Shown here piece by piece: positions 1 through 13,090 of a stretch of 64,000 nt of DNA. Origin of the DNA: Nepenthes gracilis (taxonomy: Eukaryota; Streptophyta; Magnoliopsida; Caryophyllales; Nepenthaceae); the NCBI GenBank assembly GCA_033239525.1, contig BSYO01000009.1:15769299-15833298 (forward strand). Reading direction: 5' to 3'. Below the pieces are notes generated by a model that worked only from the letters and a program-made list of their open reading frames with translations, was not told where the DNA came from and did no database searches. The number at the start of each line of letters is the position of its first letter. The stretch's first letter is position 1. Position numbers and translations under genes: made by a program.

Positions 1-1440
1 CCCAAGCTCGCGACTGTGGAGGCATTGCATCCACTTTGAACTCTCACACCGTCGGGACGGCAGAGAAGATTCAAGGCATAGAAAGCCCCCTTGCTAGTAG
101 CTGAAATGGAGTCTAGCTGGCACTCCTCTCTCCCCCATCGTCACCTAGCAATTCTTCATCCTCCAAACAGCTGTTCTCCCATGAATGTATCCAGCAACAA
201 GCCGCCCCGGACAAGGTACACCCAATGGAGCCTTATCTTTTGTCTTCATAAAACGCCCCTAGTCAACACACTTCGGAACATAGTCCTCTATCTCTCTAAG
301 CAATCCCTTGGTCAGGCACACCTCAAAGCACAGTCCTCTATTTCTCTAAGCCACCTCCTGGTTGGGGGCATCCAAAATATAGTCCTCAATCTCTCTAAGT
401 CGTCTCCTAATCGTGCACATCCCAAAACACAATCCTCCATATCTCGAAACCGTTCCCTGGTCGGGCACACCCCGAAGCACAATCCTCCATCTCTCTAAAC
501 CATAACCTGGTCGAGCTCACTCGAAGCACAATCCTCCATCTCTATAAGTTGTTTCCTAATTGGGCACATCTCGAAGTACAGTCATTCATCTCTCAAAGCC
601 GCCCCTTAGGCAAGAGAACCCCAAAACATATACCTCTATCTCTCTAAGCTACCCCTGGTCGGGCGCACCCGGAGCACAATCATCCATCTCTCTAAGCCGC
701 CCCCTGACTGAGTGCAATCTGAGACAGTCTTTCATCTCTCTAAGCTGTCTCCTAATTAAGTGCATCCTAGAGTATAGTCTGCCATCTCTCGAAGCCACAC
801 CCTAGTTAGGCGTGCCTCGAAGCATAGACCTCTATCTCTCTAAGCCACCCCCTAGTCAAGCTCATCCTGAAATATAGTCCTCCATTTCTCTAAGTCATCC
901 CCTGGTCAGGCATGCCCTGGAACACAATTTTCAATCTCTCTAAATTGTCCTCTGGTCAAGCAAACCTCAGAGTATCGTCCTCCATCTCTCAAAGCCATGT
1001 CTCAATTGGGTGCACCCAACAAAGCCTTATCATTTATCTCTCTAAGCCACCCCTCGGTCGAGCGTACCCTGAAGCATCGTCCTCCATCTCTCAAAGACGC
1101 ACATCAATTGAGGGGACCCAATGGAGTCTTGTCCTCCATCTCGTTAAGTCATCCCTCGGTCAAGCGCTCTCATGTAAGTCGCTCTCTGGCAGGCAAATCC
1201 CTCTAAGTCAAGTCCTCCGTCTCCATAAGCCACCCATTGATCGAGCGTGCTCATACATTCAATTCCCAATTACATGCATCCACGCATATATATATCCTCC
1301 ATCTTTCTCTCATTATAAAAAAATTTTATACCAAAAATTAAGTCCCGCTAATTTCTGACTTATTATTTGTTAGTTTGTTGTGTAAATCAAGTTTGAAGTG
1401 ACGAGGATCAAACCCACTTCGGTTCGACCTACCACGGATG
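1..1440 (+). mobile_element. LTR fragment of a Tat-type Gypsy element, minisatellite-rich
   Basis: From about 200 to 1260 the sequence is a degenerate tandem array built on a unit like CCTCCATCTCTCTAAGCC followed by a variable GGTCGGGCACACC-type stretch, about 50-60 bp per unit. The array and its downstream tail (1260-1440, with a TTTGTTAGTTTGTTGTGTA-like stretch and GACGAGGATCAAACCC) are also found at 42090-42480 and 50745-51300, where they form the end of LTRs of forward Tat elements. I infer that this is a third copy of the same LTR 3' end, cut by the window edge. Open frames in the array are repeat artefacts, not genes. Confidence 0.6.
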
Positions 1441-2261
1441 ATCAAGTGACTCTCTAACTTGTACAATAATTCAAATTTAGTGACGTTTTAAAATAAACAG
1501 GTTTTTAAAAATTTTCAAATATTAAATTTATATTATAAAAAAACTGTAATGATGTCTTAGATAATAATTCATTATTAAAAATTTAATTTAAATGGTGGAA
1601 GTCCTTTTTTTAATAGTTATATTGCTAATAAATTAAACATCAATATGTGTACACTAACCACTAACTATAATATTTTCACGTTTCTTTGAATTCTATTCCA
1701 AATGTCCTCTTCAGACGGACCGGCTCAAATGGCCATAAAGTTCAAATATTCTTAAGTTCCTTTATATTATTATGTAGTATTAATTAATTACGAAAATATA
1801 ATATTTTTTATTTTTGTCAGAAATTTATAATCGATTTCCGTTTTGCTTTTTTTCAGTGTAATAAATCTATGACAATGTCAAATAAACAAAATAGATTAAT
1901 ATTTTTTAAAATTATATTATAAATTTTAAGTACATTAATAAATTAATAAATACGTGCTTCAATAAATTTATGGGATTCCATGCATTTTATAAACGAAAAG
2001 GCAATATTCATATTTAAGAATAATAGAATTAATTTCATAAAAATTGAAAAAATAAAACAGATGAGTAAATAAAAATATGAAAAATAGAAATTCATGTGGA
2101 TATGCTACATAAAAATTGAAAAATGTATATTTTCATAAAACCGGTAGGATATCAAAAATACTGACGAATTTCCATTTCCGCTCTTGACATTTTATAAAAG
2201 TTGATTTTGCTATTCCTTTTATCTATAAAACAAACAATTACAATCTTGACAAGTCAAATAC
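1441..2261. other. AT-rich stretch without recognisable gene
   Basis: Very AT-rich sequence with many stops in every frame. I see no coding exon, RNA gene or clear repeat boundary. It probably is decayed intergenic or transposon sequence. Confidence 0.5.
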
Positions 2262-2370
2262 TATAACACCCCGATGTTTTTATTCGAGCATATTAATTAC
2301 TGTAGTAGCACTAAAATAATAATAATATAATAACAATAATAATAATAAAAATCTAATAATAATAATGATA

Positions 2371-2408
<38 letters not shown>

Positions 2409-4595
2409 GTAACTGTATGATTCGAATTTGAATATTATTATAATCTTAATTAATTAAATTTATATAATTAAAAATAATGTCAACGGATATAAAAATTTGG
2501 GTCAAAAGTAAAATTTGGACCTAATCGTATTAGTTGGTAGATGCCTAACCGACGCTCAACATGCATCCGTGTGTGGAAAGCAGATAACTCAATGCCTAAA
2601 GATGCTTGATTAGCACCTGAGCGTATACAGGCAAAATAGACACGACTGATATACGTCCAAGGGATGCTCAAGCATGCTGTGACAATAGGTCAGTGCCCGA
2701 GGAGTGCTCGTGTGCGACAATGTTAAGGCATGGTACCTAATAAGCGCTCGAACATCACTAAGTGTATATAGTAGAGCCCAACTGATTTTTGTCATTTTTC
2801 TTAACCAATTTGAAAGAAAAAAGAGAAAGAGACGAGGAGAAAAGAGAGAAGGAGACAGAGGAAGCCGATAAAATTTAAATTAAGTAAATCTAAATTAGAA
2901 TTTGATAAGAATTAAGTTATGAGTATTTCTTATTTCAAATATTAATACATGGTATGAATTCAAAATTATAATACTTATATTTAGTATGCATGTAAATTTT
3001 ATTGATTTTCCTGCAAAATATGTAAGAATTTCATATTCAAGTATATGTATATTATTTACATTAGCTGAATTCTGTAACATTTCAGCATGCATGTTCTAAA
3101 ATGATAGTATAATATTCTTCAATGTTTGAATTTCCTTTATAAAAGTTCTAACATGTTAAACAAGTTCCTGCATGTTTTGAAAATTCAATTAGAATTTCCA
3201 ACATGTGTTAAAATTTTACATAAATACTTTGCATGTATGTTGATAAAACAAATTTTGGTCAAATTTATAATGTCGCTAAATCACACTGTTTTGCTAATTT
3301 TCTCCGCATAATTTTACTAAGAATGGTTCTACATGATTAAGAAAATTAAAATTCAATATATCCTACTAAAAATTTACAGAATTATCTGAAAAACTCTACA
3401 ATTATATTAAAGAATTATGAGCTATTTTTAAGGATGTAATAATTATGAATTATGAAAAAAATAGAGTTTTCTTATGCATATGCATTTAACCATAGTTATA
3501 TTTTAGTGGATAGTATATTATAGCATACCTTACTATATTATAGTAGCATATCAATGTTCAAACTTATTATCTGCGGGTAAGAAGTAGCATTTGACCCTAT
3601 CTATAAAATTATATGTATGACAGCCTATCTACGAGTCTTAAATAGTAACGTACGACCTTTGATTGTGTAAAAATAAATATAACCCATGACTTGATTATCC
3701 GCTCATTTAGTCAGTAAAGCCTACTAGCTGTTGGTCCCTAAGAAAAATTAGATTTTAAAATGTTTTGATGATAAGAAATAAATAAAATTATGATAAAGAA
3801 TTTTGAAAAAATTAATATGAATTTCCTTCATATATATTATGAAAATTTCATATCATTATGCCAAATCATGATCCATTGTCATTTTGATAGCTTTCGATAT
3901 ATTTTAAATGTAAATTATATATGATACTTTGTTAAAACATATGACTTATTGAGTTTTTGACTCACTCCTACTGAGTTTTACTAATCCATTCAGATGAGAA
4001 GTTTGAGTATATGCCAAACAAATAGGGTTGAAGGATAAGATGTTTGAAGAATTTAGAATTAGAAATTATAGATTTCTGATGTTAATTTATAATTTCGGAT
4101 AGTAATTAACATGTTTAATGTTGTACATTTAGATTTAAATTCAATTTTGGACCACAATAATCGGTGTTTATGTTATTCAAACAAATGTTAAGTCGAATGT
4201 CGATCATTTAGGCATTGTATTTGTGGTTCATATATGAAAAGATGGCTGTCTAACAGTTTATGTTATTGTGATTTTATGAATGTTCAGGGATATCGATCAT
4301 CCAATTATTAAACAATAGTGATTATGAATCTTATTTCTGCAAGATTGTATACTTTAATTACTAATGACAGGTATAACACCTTACGTAAGGTCTGGCACAA
4401 CTATTTGGGTCGGTGTCAGAGTCTCATAATTACGTGGCACATATTTGGTTCCTGTGTACAATTTATTTTATTTTATTATGGTTGATCGATGTATTGATGT
4501 AAAGTTTATGTCTAAATGTCAATTAGATGGTAATTTGATTGATTAATAATAATTAATTAAGTGTTAATGGCAGGTTTGAAATTTGGGACGTGATA
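2262..4595 (+). mobile_element. Probable solo LTR of a Del/Tekay-type Gypsy element
   Basis: The stretch opens with TATAACACCCCG, a decayed form of the TGTAACACCCCG start typical of Del/Tekay LTRs, and closes with GGGACGTGATA. Its interior matches the 3' LTR at 59180-61273: the block at 3590-3700 (ATCTATAAAATTATAT, then ACGACCTTTGATTGTGTAAAAATAAATATAACCC in pieces) corresponds to 60350-60470, and the GA-rich leader at 2810-2865 corresponds to 59595-59645. No gag or pol follows, so a solo LTR left by recombination is the simplest reading. The flanking 5-mers (AATAC and GTAAC) do not match, so the target duplication is not confirmed. Confidence 0.6.
2314..2408 (+). repeat. (AAT)n microsatellite
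   Basis: Interrupted run of AAT/ATA triplets inside the solo LTR. Confidence 0.9.
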
Positions 4596-4658
4596 GTAAC
4601 AGTAACTCTCATATCTCCCTCCACTTCTCACGTCTCTAGACCATTCCTCACCTCGACC

Positions 4659-5450
4659 TGTTGGAATATGGGTCACTCCCGTGTGACCATATCCAGTTGA
4701 CAGGTCAATCGAAAGTTTGGTTGAACTCACGTAGGTATAATACTAAAACAGAGTATTGTAGCGTTTGCACGCGTGATGAAACTGCTGATGGGCAACTAAG
4801 TTCCAGGCCGAAGGGCATCCAGTCGAATGGCCGGTCTCACCGGTCTGAAGGGAGACCGACCGAATTGGAAAACTTAATGACCAGCTGAACTGACATGCTG
4901 ACAGCCGACCAGCCAGATTGTCTACTTCGAGGGGCGATCGAACTAGCCATACCAAAAGATGTTACACTGCTGAGTCCAAAGGAAGATCTAACTATTTGTG
5001 ATGAAGGATGACCGACCGATGGATATCTTTAGAGTTTATGAAAAGCATGCGAAACTCCTTTAGGGTTTATAAACTGGAGTGCGGTTGAGAGAGAGGTATG
5101 ACTTGTAAAATTAGATACCAGTGAGCGCCGCTAGTGAGAGAAGGTAAAGAAAAGAGAGAATGAAACTTTTTCTTCTTTTGGAGATTTCTTTTATACTCAC
5201 TGCTGCTTGGGTCGGTTAGGTATAATGAGTTCAACTCTTATATTTGTTTGTGTAACTGTTTTACATAGTGAAGATTTGTGGACGAATTGTCTGGTAGATT
5301 TTTTTCCTTATTTAGAAAAAGATTTTTCATGTAAAATTGTGTGTATCTCAATTTTTTCTCTGTTATGTGGTTATTGTTCATCTATTGTTTGTCATTGTCA
5401 TCATTACTCTTTCATCTCGGTCCAACAAAATTGCCAGCCGATCCCCAATA
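4659..5450 (+). repeat. 5' LTR of the Copia element
   Basis: Begins TGTTGGAATATGGGTCAC and ends CCCAATA just before the primer site. It aligns along its length with 9441-10232; shared blocks include TATAATACTAAAA..GGAGTATT and the GAGCGCCGCTA stretch near 5125/9897. Confidence 0.85.
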
Positions 5451-5452
5451 AT

Positions 5453-5465
5453 TGGTATTAGAGAC
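5453..5465 (+). other. Copia primer binding site (initiator tRNA-Met)
   Basis: TGGTATTAGAGAC differs slightly from the usual Copia primer site TGGTATCAGAGC, two bases after the 5' LTR. Confidence 0.8.
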
Positions 5466-5503
5466 AGGTTATCAGTGCCAACTATTAAGTTTTATTAAAA
5501 TCG

Positions 5504-8500
5504 ATGGAGGTTGGAAAAAGATGATATGCTTAAATGGCACAAACTATAATATTTGGCAGAGTAAAATAAAGGGCCTACTCTTTGTCAAGACTATGCACCT
5601 TCCGATATTCGCCACTTAAAGCTCGTGTCGAAATGAGAGGAGGAATGGGGCTTTGAGTTCAAGCAGGTTTATGGCTATATTCGACAATTTGTAAACGATA
5701 ACGTGTATAACCACATTCGGAATGAGATGAGCGCGAAGACACTATGGGAGAAGTTAGAAACCCTCCATGCTTCTAAAGCCGGTGACAACATGATGTTTAA
5801 CTTGATGAAACTTATGTAAGTGAAGAGTAAGGAGGGCATGCCCATTGCCAACCACTTAAATGAGTTTCAAGGATGCGTAGACTGGTTGAACGGTATGAGT
5901 ATCAAATTCGAAGGCGAGTTGCTAAGCTTGTGGTTATTGAGAACCCTGCCGGACTCTTAGGAGATAGTACATATCACCATTATTAATACTACTTCGAATA
6001 GCGTGGTGACTTTGGAGATAATAAAGGGAGTCGTGCTGAATAAGGAGATGAGGTGTCGGTCACTAAGGTCCTCCTCTTCGCACTTTGAATTGCCGGTTAG
6101 AAAATCACGGGGAAGAAGTAAAGGATATAGCCCCAAGTCTAGAGAGAAGAGCTGAAACAAGTTTTAGTCAAGGTATCAGAACCTTGAATGCTATCACTAT
6201 AAGAAAAGGGTCACATTAAAAAGTACTACTTACAAGTAGAAGCGTGAGAACGAAGAATGTAACGAGAATAAAGCCGATAACACTAGAGAGGATGAGAGAG
6301 TCTCGGTCGTTACCAATTGTGACCTTTGGTTGGCGTGTGAGGAGGACGATGTGGTCAATATGATTGAGCACGAGTTTGATTAGGTAGTGGACACTGGTGC
6401 ATCACTCCATGCTACGTCGCGGACGGGACTCTTCACATCTTACACTCCGAGTAATTATGGAGTATTAAAGATGGGCAATGAAGTGATGTCTCAGGTCGTT
6501 GACAGAGGTGACGCGTCCCTTGTCACTAACAATGAAACTCGGTTGCTGCTAACAGATGTACAACATGCCCGGACATTTGAATGAATTTGATTTTAGCAGG
6601 TAGGCTGGACGATGAAGGGTTTTGTAACACTTTCTATAAATTGATATAGAAACTGATTAGAGGGTCTCTAATACTTTTATATGGAAGGAAGGTCTCCGGC
6701 CTGTATATATTGCATATCTTTGTTGCAGCCGGATAGGTACATGGTGTGAGCAATGAGAAGTCCTTAAAATTGTAGTACCGTCGGTTAAGCCACATGAGCA
6801 AGAAGGGACTGAATAGTCTGGTCGGGAAGGACCTTCTCCAAGGCATAAAAGAAGCTAAACTGAACATCTGTCCTCATTGCCTGGTAGGGAAACAATGGTG
6901 AGTCTCATTTCATGGAGATTCGTCCACCAGGAAGGTCAAATAGCTTGAGTTGGATCACACCAATATATGCGGCCCGTTCAAAAAGAAGTCACTCGGAGGA
7001 GCACTGTATTTCATCATGTTTATTGACGATTGTTCAAGAAACTTATGGTTGTATCTGTTTAAGTCAAAGGATCAAGCCCTCGGTGCCTTTGAACAATTTA
7101 TGCCTCGGTGGAGAGGCAAATAGGGAAGAAGTTGAAGTTTATTCCGAGTGACAATGATGGTGACTACATCAGACTCTTTAATGTGTACTGTCTCTCACAT
7201 GATATTCGGTATCAATGGACCCCACCGAAGACACTACAGTTGAATGAAGTAGACGAGCGGATGAACCAAACATTGATTAAGAGAGTCCGCTGTGTATTAT
7301 CAGAGATAAAATTCCTCGGCTCATTTCGGAGGAAGTCTTGAAAGCCGTGGCTTACGTCATCAACTTGTTGCCAAGCGGCTCGTTGAATGGTGAAGTTCCA
7401 AAAAATGTGTGGTTTGGTAGGAAGGTGTCCTACAACCACCTATGAGTATTTGGGTATAGGGCCTTTGTGCACATCCCAAATGACGAAAGAAGCAAGTTGG
7501 AGTCAAAGACGAGGGAATGTATCTTCCTCGGCTATCGGTAAGACGAGTTAGGATATTGGCTTTAGTTGAGAAAAAGCTTATTCGGTCAAATGATGTAGTA
7601 TTCGTGAATGACGAGACAGCCAAAGATATCAGCAAGAAGACAAAGGTCACGTCCAACTGTGATAGCAGTTGGATTGGGGAGACAAATGTTAAGTCCGTTC
7701 GACCAGCGACAATGAATAAGAAGGTCGGTGGTCAAGGCATTGTTGAAGAGGAAGGAGACCGAGAGACTCCAATTCCCGATGAGGATGAGGCTGACGTCAC
7801 TCTTCATGATATTGCCGAGTCAGTCGAGACCATTCTACTCCGACGATCCTCGAGAAATCGGAGGCCCTCTATTCTTCTATTTGTCAATGAGTGTGTTACT
7901 CACTGATGGAGAAGAGTTAGAAAGCTTTAACGTAACCATAGAGGATGAGCATAAAACAGAGTGGATGGAGGCAATACAGGATGAGATAAGTTCACTGCAT
8001 AGAATCACACCTTCTAGTTGACCGAATTGCCGAAAGGAAAGCCAGCATTGAAGAACAAGTGGGTCTTTTGATTGAAAACTGATAAACATAATCTGCAACT
8101 AAAATATAAGGCAAGGTTAGTGGTGAAAGGTTTTAACTAGCGGAAGGGTGTTGACTTTGAAGAGATTTTCGCCTTAGTTAAAGATGTTTTCAATCAGGGT
8201 GGTTCTTGGATTGGTTACAGTTATTGACTTGAAAGTAGAACAACTGGATATCTCCATGGTGACCTTAAGGAGGAGATTTACATAAAGCAACTGGAGGGAT
8301 TTCGTGTAAAGGGAAAGGAACAACTGGTGTGTCGTCAAAGGAAAAGCCTATACAGCTTAAAATAAGCTCCGACGTAATGGTATAAAAAGTTCTAGTTTAT
8401 AATTATCAGTTAACGGTACCGAAAGGTTACTTCGAACCATTGCATTTTTGTGCAAAGATTTTTTGAATACGACTTCATTATTCTTCTACTCTATGTGGAT

Positions 8501-9440
8501 GACATACTGATTGTCGATCGAGACACATCTCAGATTAAGGAGTTGAAGCAACAGTTGGGGAAAGCCTTTGTCATGAAAGATTTGGGGTCGACGAAGTAAA
8601 TTTTGGGCATTAGAATATTTTGCGACTGTAAGGTAAGGAAATTATGATTGTCTTAGGAGAGCTATATTGAGAAGGTGCTTCAATGTTTCCATTTGGAGAA
8701 GTCCAAGCCGGTGAACACCTCACTGGCCAACCACTTCAGACTGAACAGCCAATAATGTTCTTCCTCGGATGATGAAAACGTGAGTATCAGAGACGTAACC
8801 TACTCTTCAGCCGTGGATAGCCTAATATATGCTATGGTGTGTATGAGATAGGGCATTATTTACGCCGTCGGTATAGCCAGCCGTTTTCTGTTGAAGCTTG
8901 AAAAGGAACATTGGTCCCCGATGAGGTGGCTACTGAGATATTTCTGAAAAACTTTCAAAGTGTGCTTGCATTTTGGAGATGATAAGCTGCACCTGGTTGG
9001 ATGCACTAATGCTGACATGACAAGCGATGTTGACTCCTAAAAGTCTACATCGGGATATATAGTCAAGTTTGCAAACGGAGTAGTCACTTGATAATCGAAA
9101 CTATAGAAGTGCACTGCTTGCTCGACCACCAAGGCAAAATTTATTGTTGTGATAGAGGCAAGTAAGGAAATACTATGGATAAAGAAGTTCGTATGAGAAT
9201 TTGGCTTCAAATAGGAGGGTTACGTGCTACTTTGTAATAATCAAAGTGCAATCTACCTTTACAAAAATTTCTCATTCCACTCCAAATCAAAACATATTGA
9301 TATCCGATATTATTCGATGCAAGATGTTGACTTAGAGTTGTTGGTAGTCGACAAGGTTAGGACTAAGGAAAATGTGTTAGATATCGTCCAGTATTGCCAG
9401 AACGATGGATATCATCCCTGCATGGTTGTGAGGAAAAATT
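5504..9440 (+). pseudogene. Copia gag-pol polyprotein, multiply broken
   Basis: I chose 5504 because an ATG there follows the primer site and opens a gag-like reading (LNGTNYNIWQSKIKG near 5530). Gag runs to about 6330 with a broken zinc knuckle near 6190. The protease is read at 6384-6600 with the active-site motif VVDTGASLHAT. Integrase remnants run about 6780-7660 (CPHCLVGKQW zinc-finger part, then LDHTNICGPF and FIDDCSRNLWLY). Reverse transcriptase lies at about 7930-8700 with LYVDDILIV near 8490. RNase H lies at about 8980-9440 (KSKHIDIRYYSM near 9285). Stops and shifts occur in every domain, so no functional polyprotein is made. Confidence 0.85.
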
Positions 9441-10232
9441 TATTACAAAATGGGTCATTCCCATTTGGACCCATATCTGATTGATTTTCCAATCGAAAAT
9501 TTGGCCGAATTCATATGGATATAATACTAAAATGGAGTATTATGGTATTTGTGCACACGGCGAAGCTGCTGATGGGCAATCAAGTGTCGGGCCAAAGGAT
9601 GTCCAATCGGACGGCTAGTCAGAAGGGAGACGGCCAGACTGAAGAACTTGATGATCGACCAAATTGACAAGCCGACGATCGACCAACCAGACTATCTAGT
9701 CCAAGGGGCAATTGAACTAGCCAGACAGAAGGACGTCATGCTGTTGAGTCCAAAGGAAGACCAGAATGCTTGTGATGAAGGCTAACCGGTTGATGAACAT
9801 ATTTAGGGTTTATGAAAAGCGCGCAAACCCCTTTAAGGTTTATAAAAGGGAGTGCGATCGAGAGACATGTATGACATGTAAAATTAGAGACCAGTGAGCG
9901 CCGCTAATAAGAGAAAGTGAAGAAAATAGAGAAAAGAGAGGAAAGTTTTTTTTACTCTGGAGATTTCTTTTGTACTCACTACTACTCGGGTCGATTAGAT
10001 ACAAGGAATTAAACTCTGATATTTGGGTTTGTATAACCATTTTACATAGTAAAGATTTATGGATGAATCGTTCCGTAAATTTTTTATCTTATTTTAAAAA
10101 AAAATTTCACATAAAATTATATGTATCTTAATTTTTTTTTCCTATTTTGTGGCTATTATTTATCTGCTATTTATTGTTGTCTTCGTTGCTCTTTTCTCTT
10201 TATCTAACTCACTTGCCGGTTGATCCCTAACA
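9441..10232 (+). repeat. 3' LTR of the Copia element
   Basis: Begins TATTACAAAATGGGTCATTC, the mutated counterpart of the 5' LTR start, and ends TGATCCCTAACA. A purine-rich stretch (GAGGAAAAATT) lies directly upstream as a polypurine tract. Confidence 0.85.
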
Positions 10233-10239
10233 TGACCCT

Positions 10240-10640
10240 CAACCAACTACTCTCCATTGCCATGCCCTGCCCAAAAATTAGTTGACCTACTCTGCCATCG
10301 ATTGTTGAAACGGCTATCGGCAGCCGCTACAGTGCTGCTGCTGCTGTGCCGAGGAAATGGAAAATATCAGGTAAGTGATACTCCCTATTTTACCTACTTA
10401 TCTGCAAGTGATTTTCCTTTCCACAATTTTATAGAGCAAAACAGAGAAAGAGAGAAATCGTGAAGGGAGAACGATTTCATAGAAAATCTCATTAATAGTG
10501 GAGAGAATCGAAAATGCCTCGAGGTTTCTGTGGTCGGCGCCTCTGTGCCGTGCTGAATCGTCGACGGGCGAAGAAAAATTAGGGCAACGGCAGAGAAGGG
10601 GAAAGGAGGAGGAAGAAATCAAAATTATACTTAATCCATG
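10240..10640 (+). repeat. Dispersed repeat shared with 20150-20420
   Basis: The core around 10498-10610 (GGAGAGAATCGAAAATGCC, then TGTGCCGTGCTGA and ATTAGGGCAACGGCAGAG) is matched at 20297-20390 (GGAGAGGATCGAAAATACT, then CGTGCCGTGCC and ATTAGGGCAACGGCAGAG). The sequence is GC-richer than its surroundings and looks like a captured gene leader, but no protein is recognised. Confidence 0.6.
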
Positions 10641-10739
10641 TCAAATAGTAGCCATTAGATATGATAGTAACCTTAAGGCCAATAAAGTAGCGAAGAAAAC
10701 TGGAATCCTTCATTTTGAAGCGCTAACCCAAAAGTGTTT

Positions 10740-12860
10740 AAAGTTCAAAGACGCTAGGACTATCATTATTTGTAATGAACATATCATCAATATAAAATAG
10801 AAGAATAGTGATATCGACAGTAGTATGAAGGGTAAACAGAGCAAAGTCATGAGGACTGGATGCAAACTCAAACTGTGAAATAATAGAATTAAACTTAGCA
10901 AACCAAGTACGAAGAGTCTATTTAATACTATATAAAGTACGATAAAGATGATAGACCTGGCCAGGAGAATTATGATAACAGTAAGAGGGCTTCATGTAGA
11001 TTTCCTCGGTGAGGTTGTCATATAGAAATGCATTCTTTACATTCATTTGATATAAGAGCTAGTGACGTGCAGCAACAATAGCTAAGAGAAAGTGAACAGA
11101 AATGATACAGGTAATAGGAGTAAAAGACCCCTCATAATCAATGTTATATTCTTTTGTAAAACCCTTAGCCACAAGACAAATTCTGTATTGGATTTTCAAA
11201 CCATCAAAATTTATTTTTTATTTATATATCTATTTATTTCTCATTGTAATTTTACCAAGTGGAAGAGTAACTAAATCCCTTATGTGAATCTTATGAAGAA
11301 CATCAAGCTCTTCAAATATAGCTTATTGCCACAAAGGGTCAGAGTAATCTTCATGATAATTGCGTGACACATGGAGAGCGACAAGAGTGGAAAAACAATG
11401 GTAGTCATGAGGATAGGTAGGTGGGGCACATATTTGACCAAAGTGACTGAGATCCATAGAGGGAGAGGGCGCCAAAGGCATGAGTGTAACAGGGGAGTCA
11501 TCGAATGAGCTAGATTCGTTAAGAGCTGGTGAGCTGATAGACTCTATATCAAACGAGAAATCTGAAAAAGGATTTGCAGCTGGATTAGTGAAGATTTGAG
11601 AAGAGGTAGAATGGTCTGAAGGAAATGAAGAGATAATAGTGAAATATTTGTGTTCCCAGAATTTAATATTCCTAGAAATACGAAAACGCTTGATTATGGG
11701 ATTATAATACCGATAGCCTTTATATTCTATGTCATAACCAAAAAAGCAATAAAGGCAAGAGTGAGGTCTAAGTTTAGTATACTCGTGAGGAGGAAGGAGG
11801 ACAAAGCAAGCACAACCAAAATTTTGAGAATGGAACAATCGGGGACCTTGTTATGGAGATGCTTATATGGAGATTGGGTGGAAATGAGAGGAGACAAAAT
11901 ATGAATGATAGTGTAAATGGCTGTAAGAGTAGCTTCTCTCCAAAAGGACTCTGAATGAGAAGTAGAGGTGAGGAAAGTACGAATGGTTTTAAGAACATGA
12001 CGATACTTACATTCAACACAACCATTTTGTGGGAAAGTGTAAGGATATATTAATGATTTGATACAATGTCCATTTGTTAGAGTTTGTCTAGAAGAGTGGT
12101 GAGACATATTCCAAAGTATTATCAAAATTGAACGCTATGATAGTATGATTAATTTGGGTTTTTATCATTTGTTAAAAATTATGAAAGGTACAAAGTAACT
12201 TAGAGTGATCATATAAAAGATAAAGTCATGTGTAGCTATAGTAATTATCAATAAAGATAATAAAATAATGAGACATGCCCTTGGTGAAAATTGGAGCGGA
12301 ATCTTAGATATCAAAGTAAACTAAATCAAAAGGGACGAAAGCCAAAGAATCACTTTTATTAAAGGATAGGGTTATTTGTTTAACTTATATAATATGCAAT
12401 CAAAAGAGTTAAAAGTAACTTAACTTAAGTAGTTCTATAAGAGACTAAATTCTGAATATGAGGTAAAGAGGGGTGGCCAAGTGGTCTACATTAGAGACTA
12501 GAGGAGACAATAGTAGCAAGCGGAGAAATGAATGTTGAACATAGAAGATATAGAAATGTAAGCTCAAAATTGAGTCCAATTTTACATTGATCTCAACAAC
12601 CTGGCCTATCTTTTGATCTTATATATCACAACGTTTGTGAGAAAAAGGTTAAACAAAAATCACTTTCAATAAGTTAACCAATAGATAAAAGGCTGAGAAA
12701 TAGAAACATGATAAGTATTGAGAATATAAAGGATGCGTGCAGAGACATGGCCAATATGAGTAACAAGCATATGAGAACCATCAGCATTCTAAATTAGATG
12801 AACGTTAGCTAAAGACATTTTATGAGACATCATGTTACTTTCCCAAACTCGAGGTCCGAC
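10740..12860 (-). pseudogene. Copia pol remnant (protease to reverse transcriptase), reversed
   Basis: Reading the minus strand from 12860 down: a protease-to-integrase linker like ADGSHMLVTHIGHV near 12780; the integrase core at about 12120-11650 (NGCVECKYRHVLKTIRTF and SESFWREATLTAIYTI, standing for the usual NGRVERKHRHIL and FWGEAALTA); the integrase C-terminal part at 11840-11320 (FGCACFVLLPPHEYTKL); and reverse transcriptase at about 10990-10740 (YRTLYSIKQTLRTWFAKF-like and FYIDDMFIT). Stops are frequent. No LTRs are seen around it, so it is a fragment. The young Tat insertion begins 230 bp beyond its upstream end. Confidence 0.8.
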
Positions 12861-13090
12861 CATTAATATTCTTGATAAAATTCCCTTTAATTATCCAAAA
12901 TTCAAATATCTATTCCACCTACCAAAACCATTACAATAATGGGACAAGAACCTAAAAATCAAACTCCGATAAATATTTGAAGTAAAATAATAAATCAAAT
13001 TATAGGACTCGAAGCACTACAACCGAGAGTGACTCCTGAACACCAATAAAACATGATCTCAATACATATGTAAGGAAGAGAATCAATACT

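Larger units (their letters stand above)
4659..10232 (+). mobile_element. Complete but decayed Ty1/Copia retrotransposon
   Basis: Two LTRs of equal length (4659-5450 and 9441-10232, 792 bp each) flank a tRNA-Met primer binding site and a gag-pol region in the order gag, protease, integrase, reverse transcriptase, RNase H, which is the Copia order. The 5 bases before the left LTR are CGACC and those after the right LTR are TGACC, a target duplication with one C-to-T change. All coding domains carry stops and frameshifts and the LTRs differ at many positions, so the element is old and inactive. Confidence 0.9.

Noticed and set aside
91..1358. Open frames of 81-148 residues at the left end
   Set aside because: They follow the minisatellite unit and show no protein-like conservation.
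4661..4955. Small genes in the Copia 5' LTR
   Set aside because: Short frames inside an LTR, not conserved in the 3' LTR copy.
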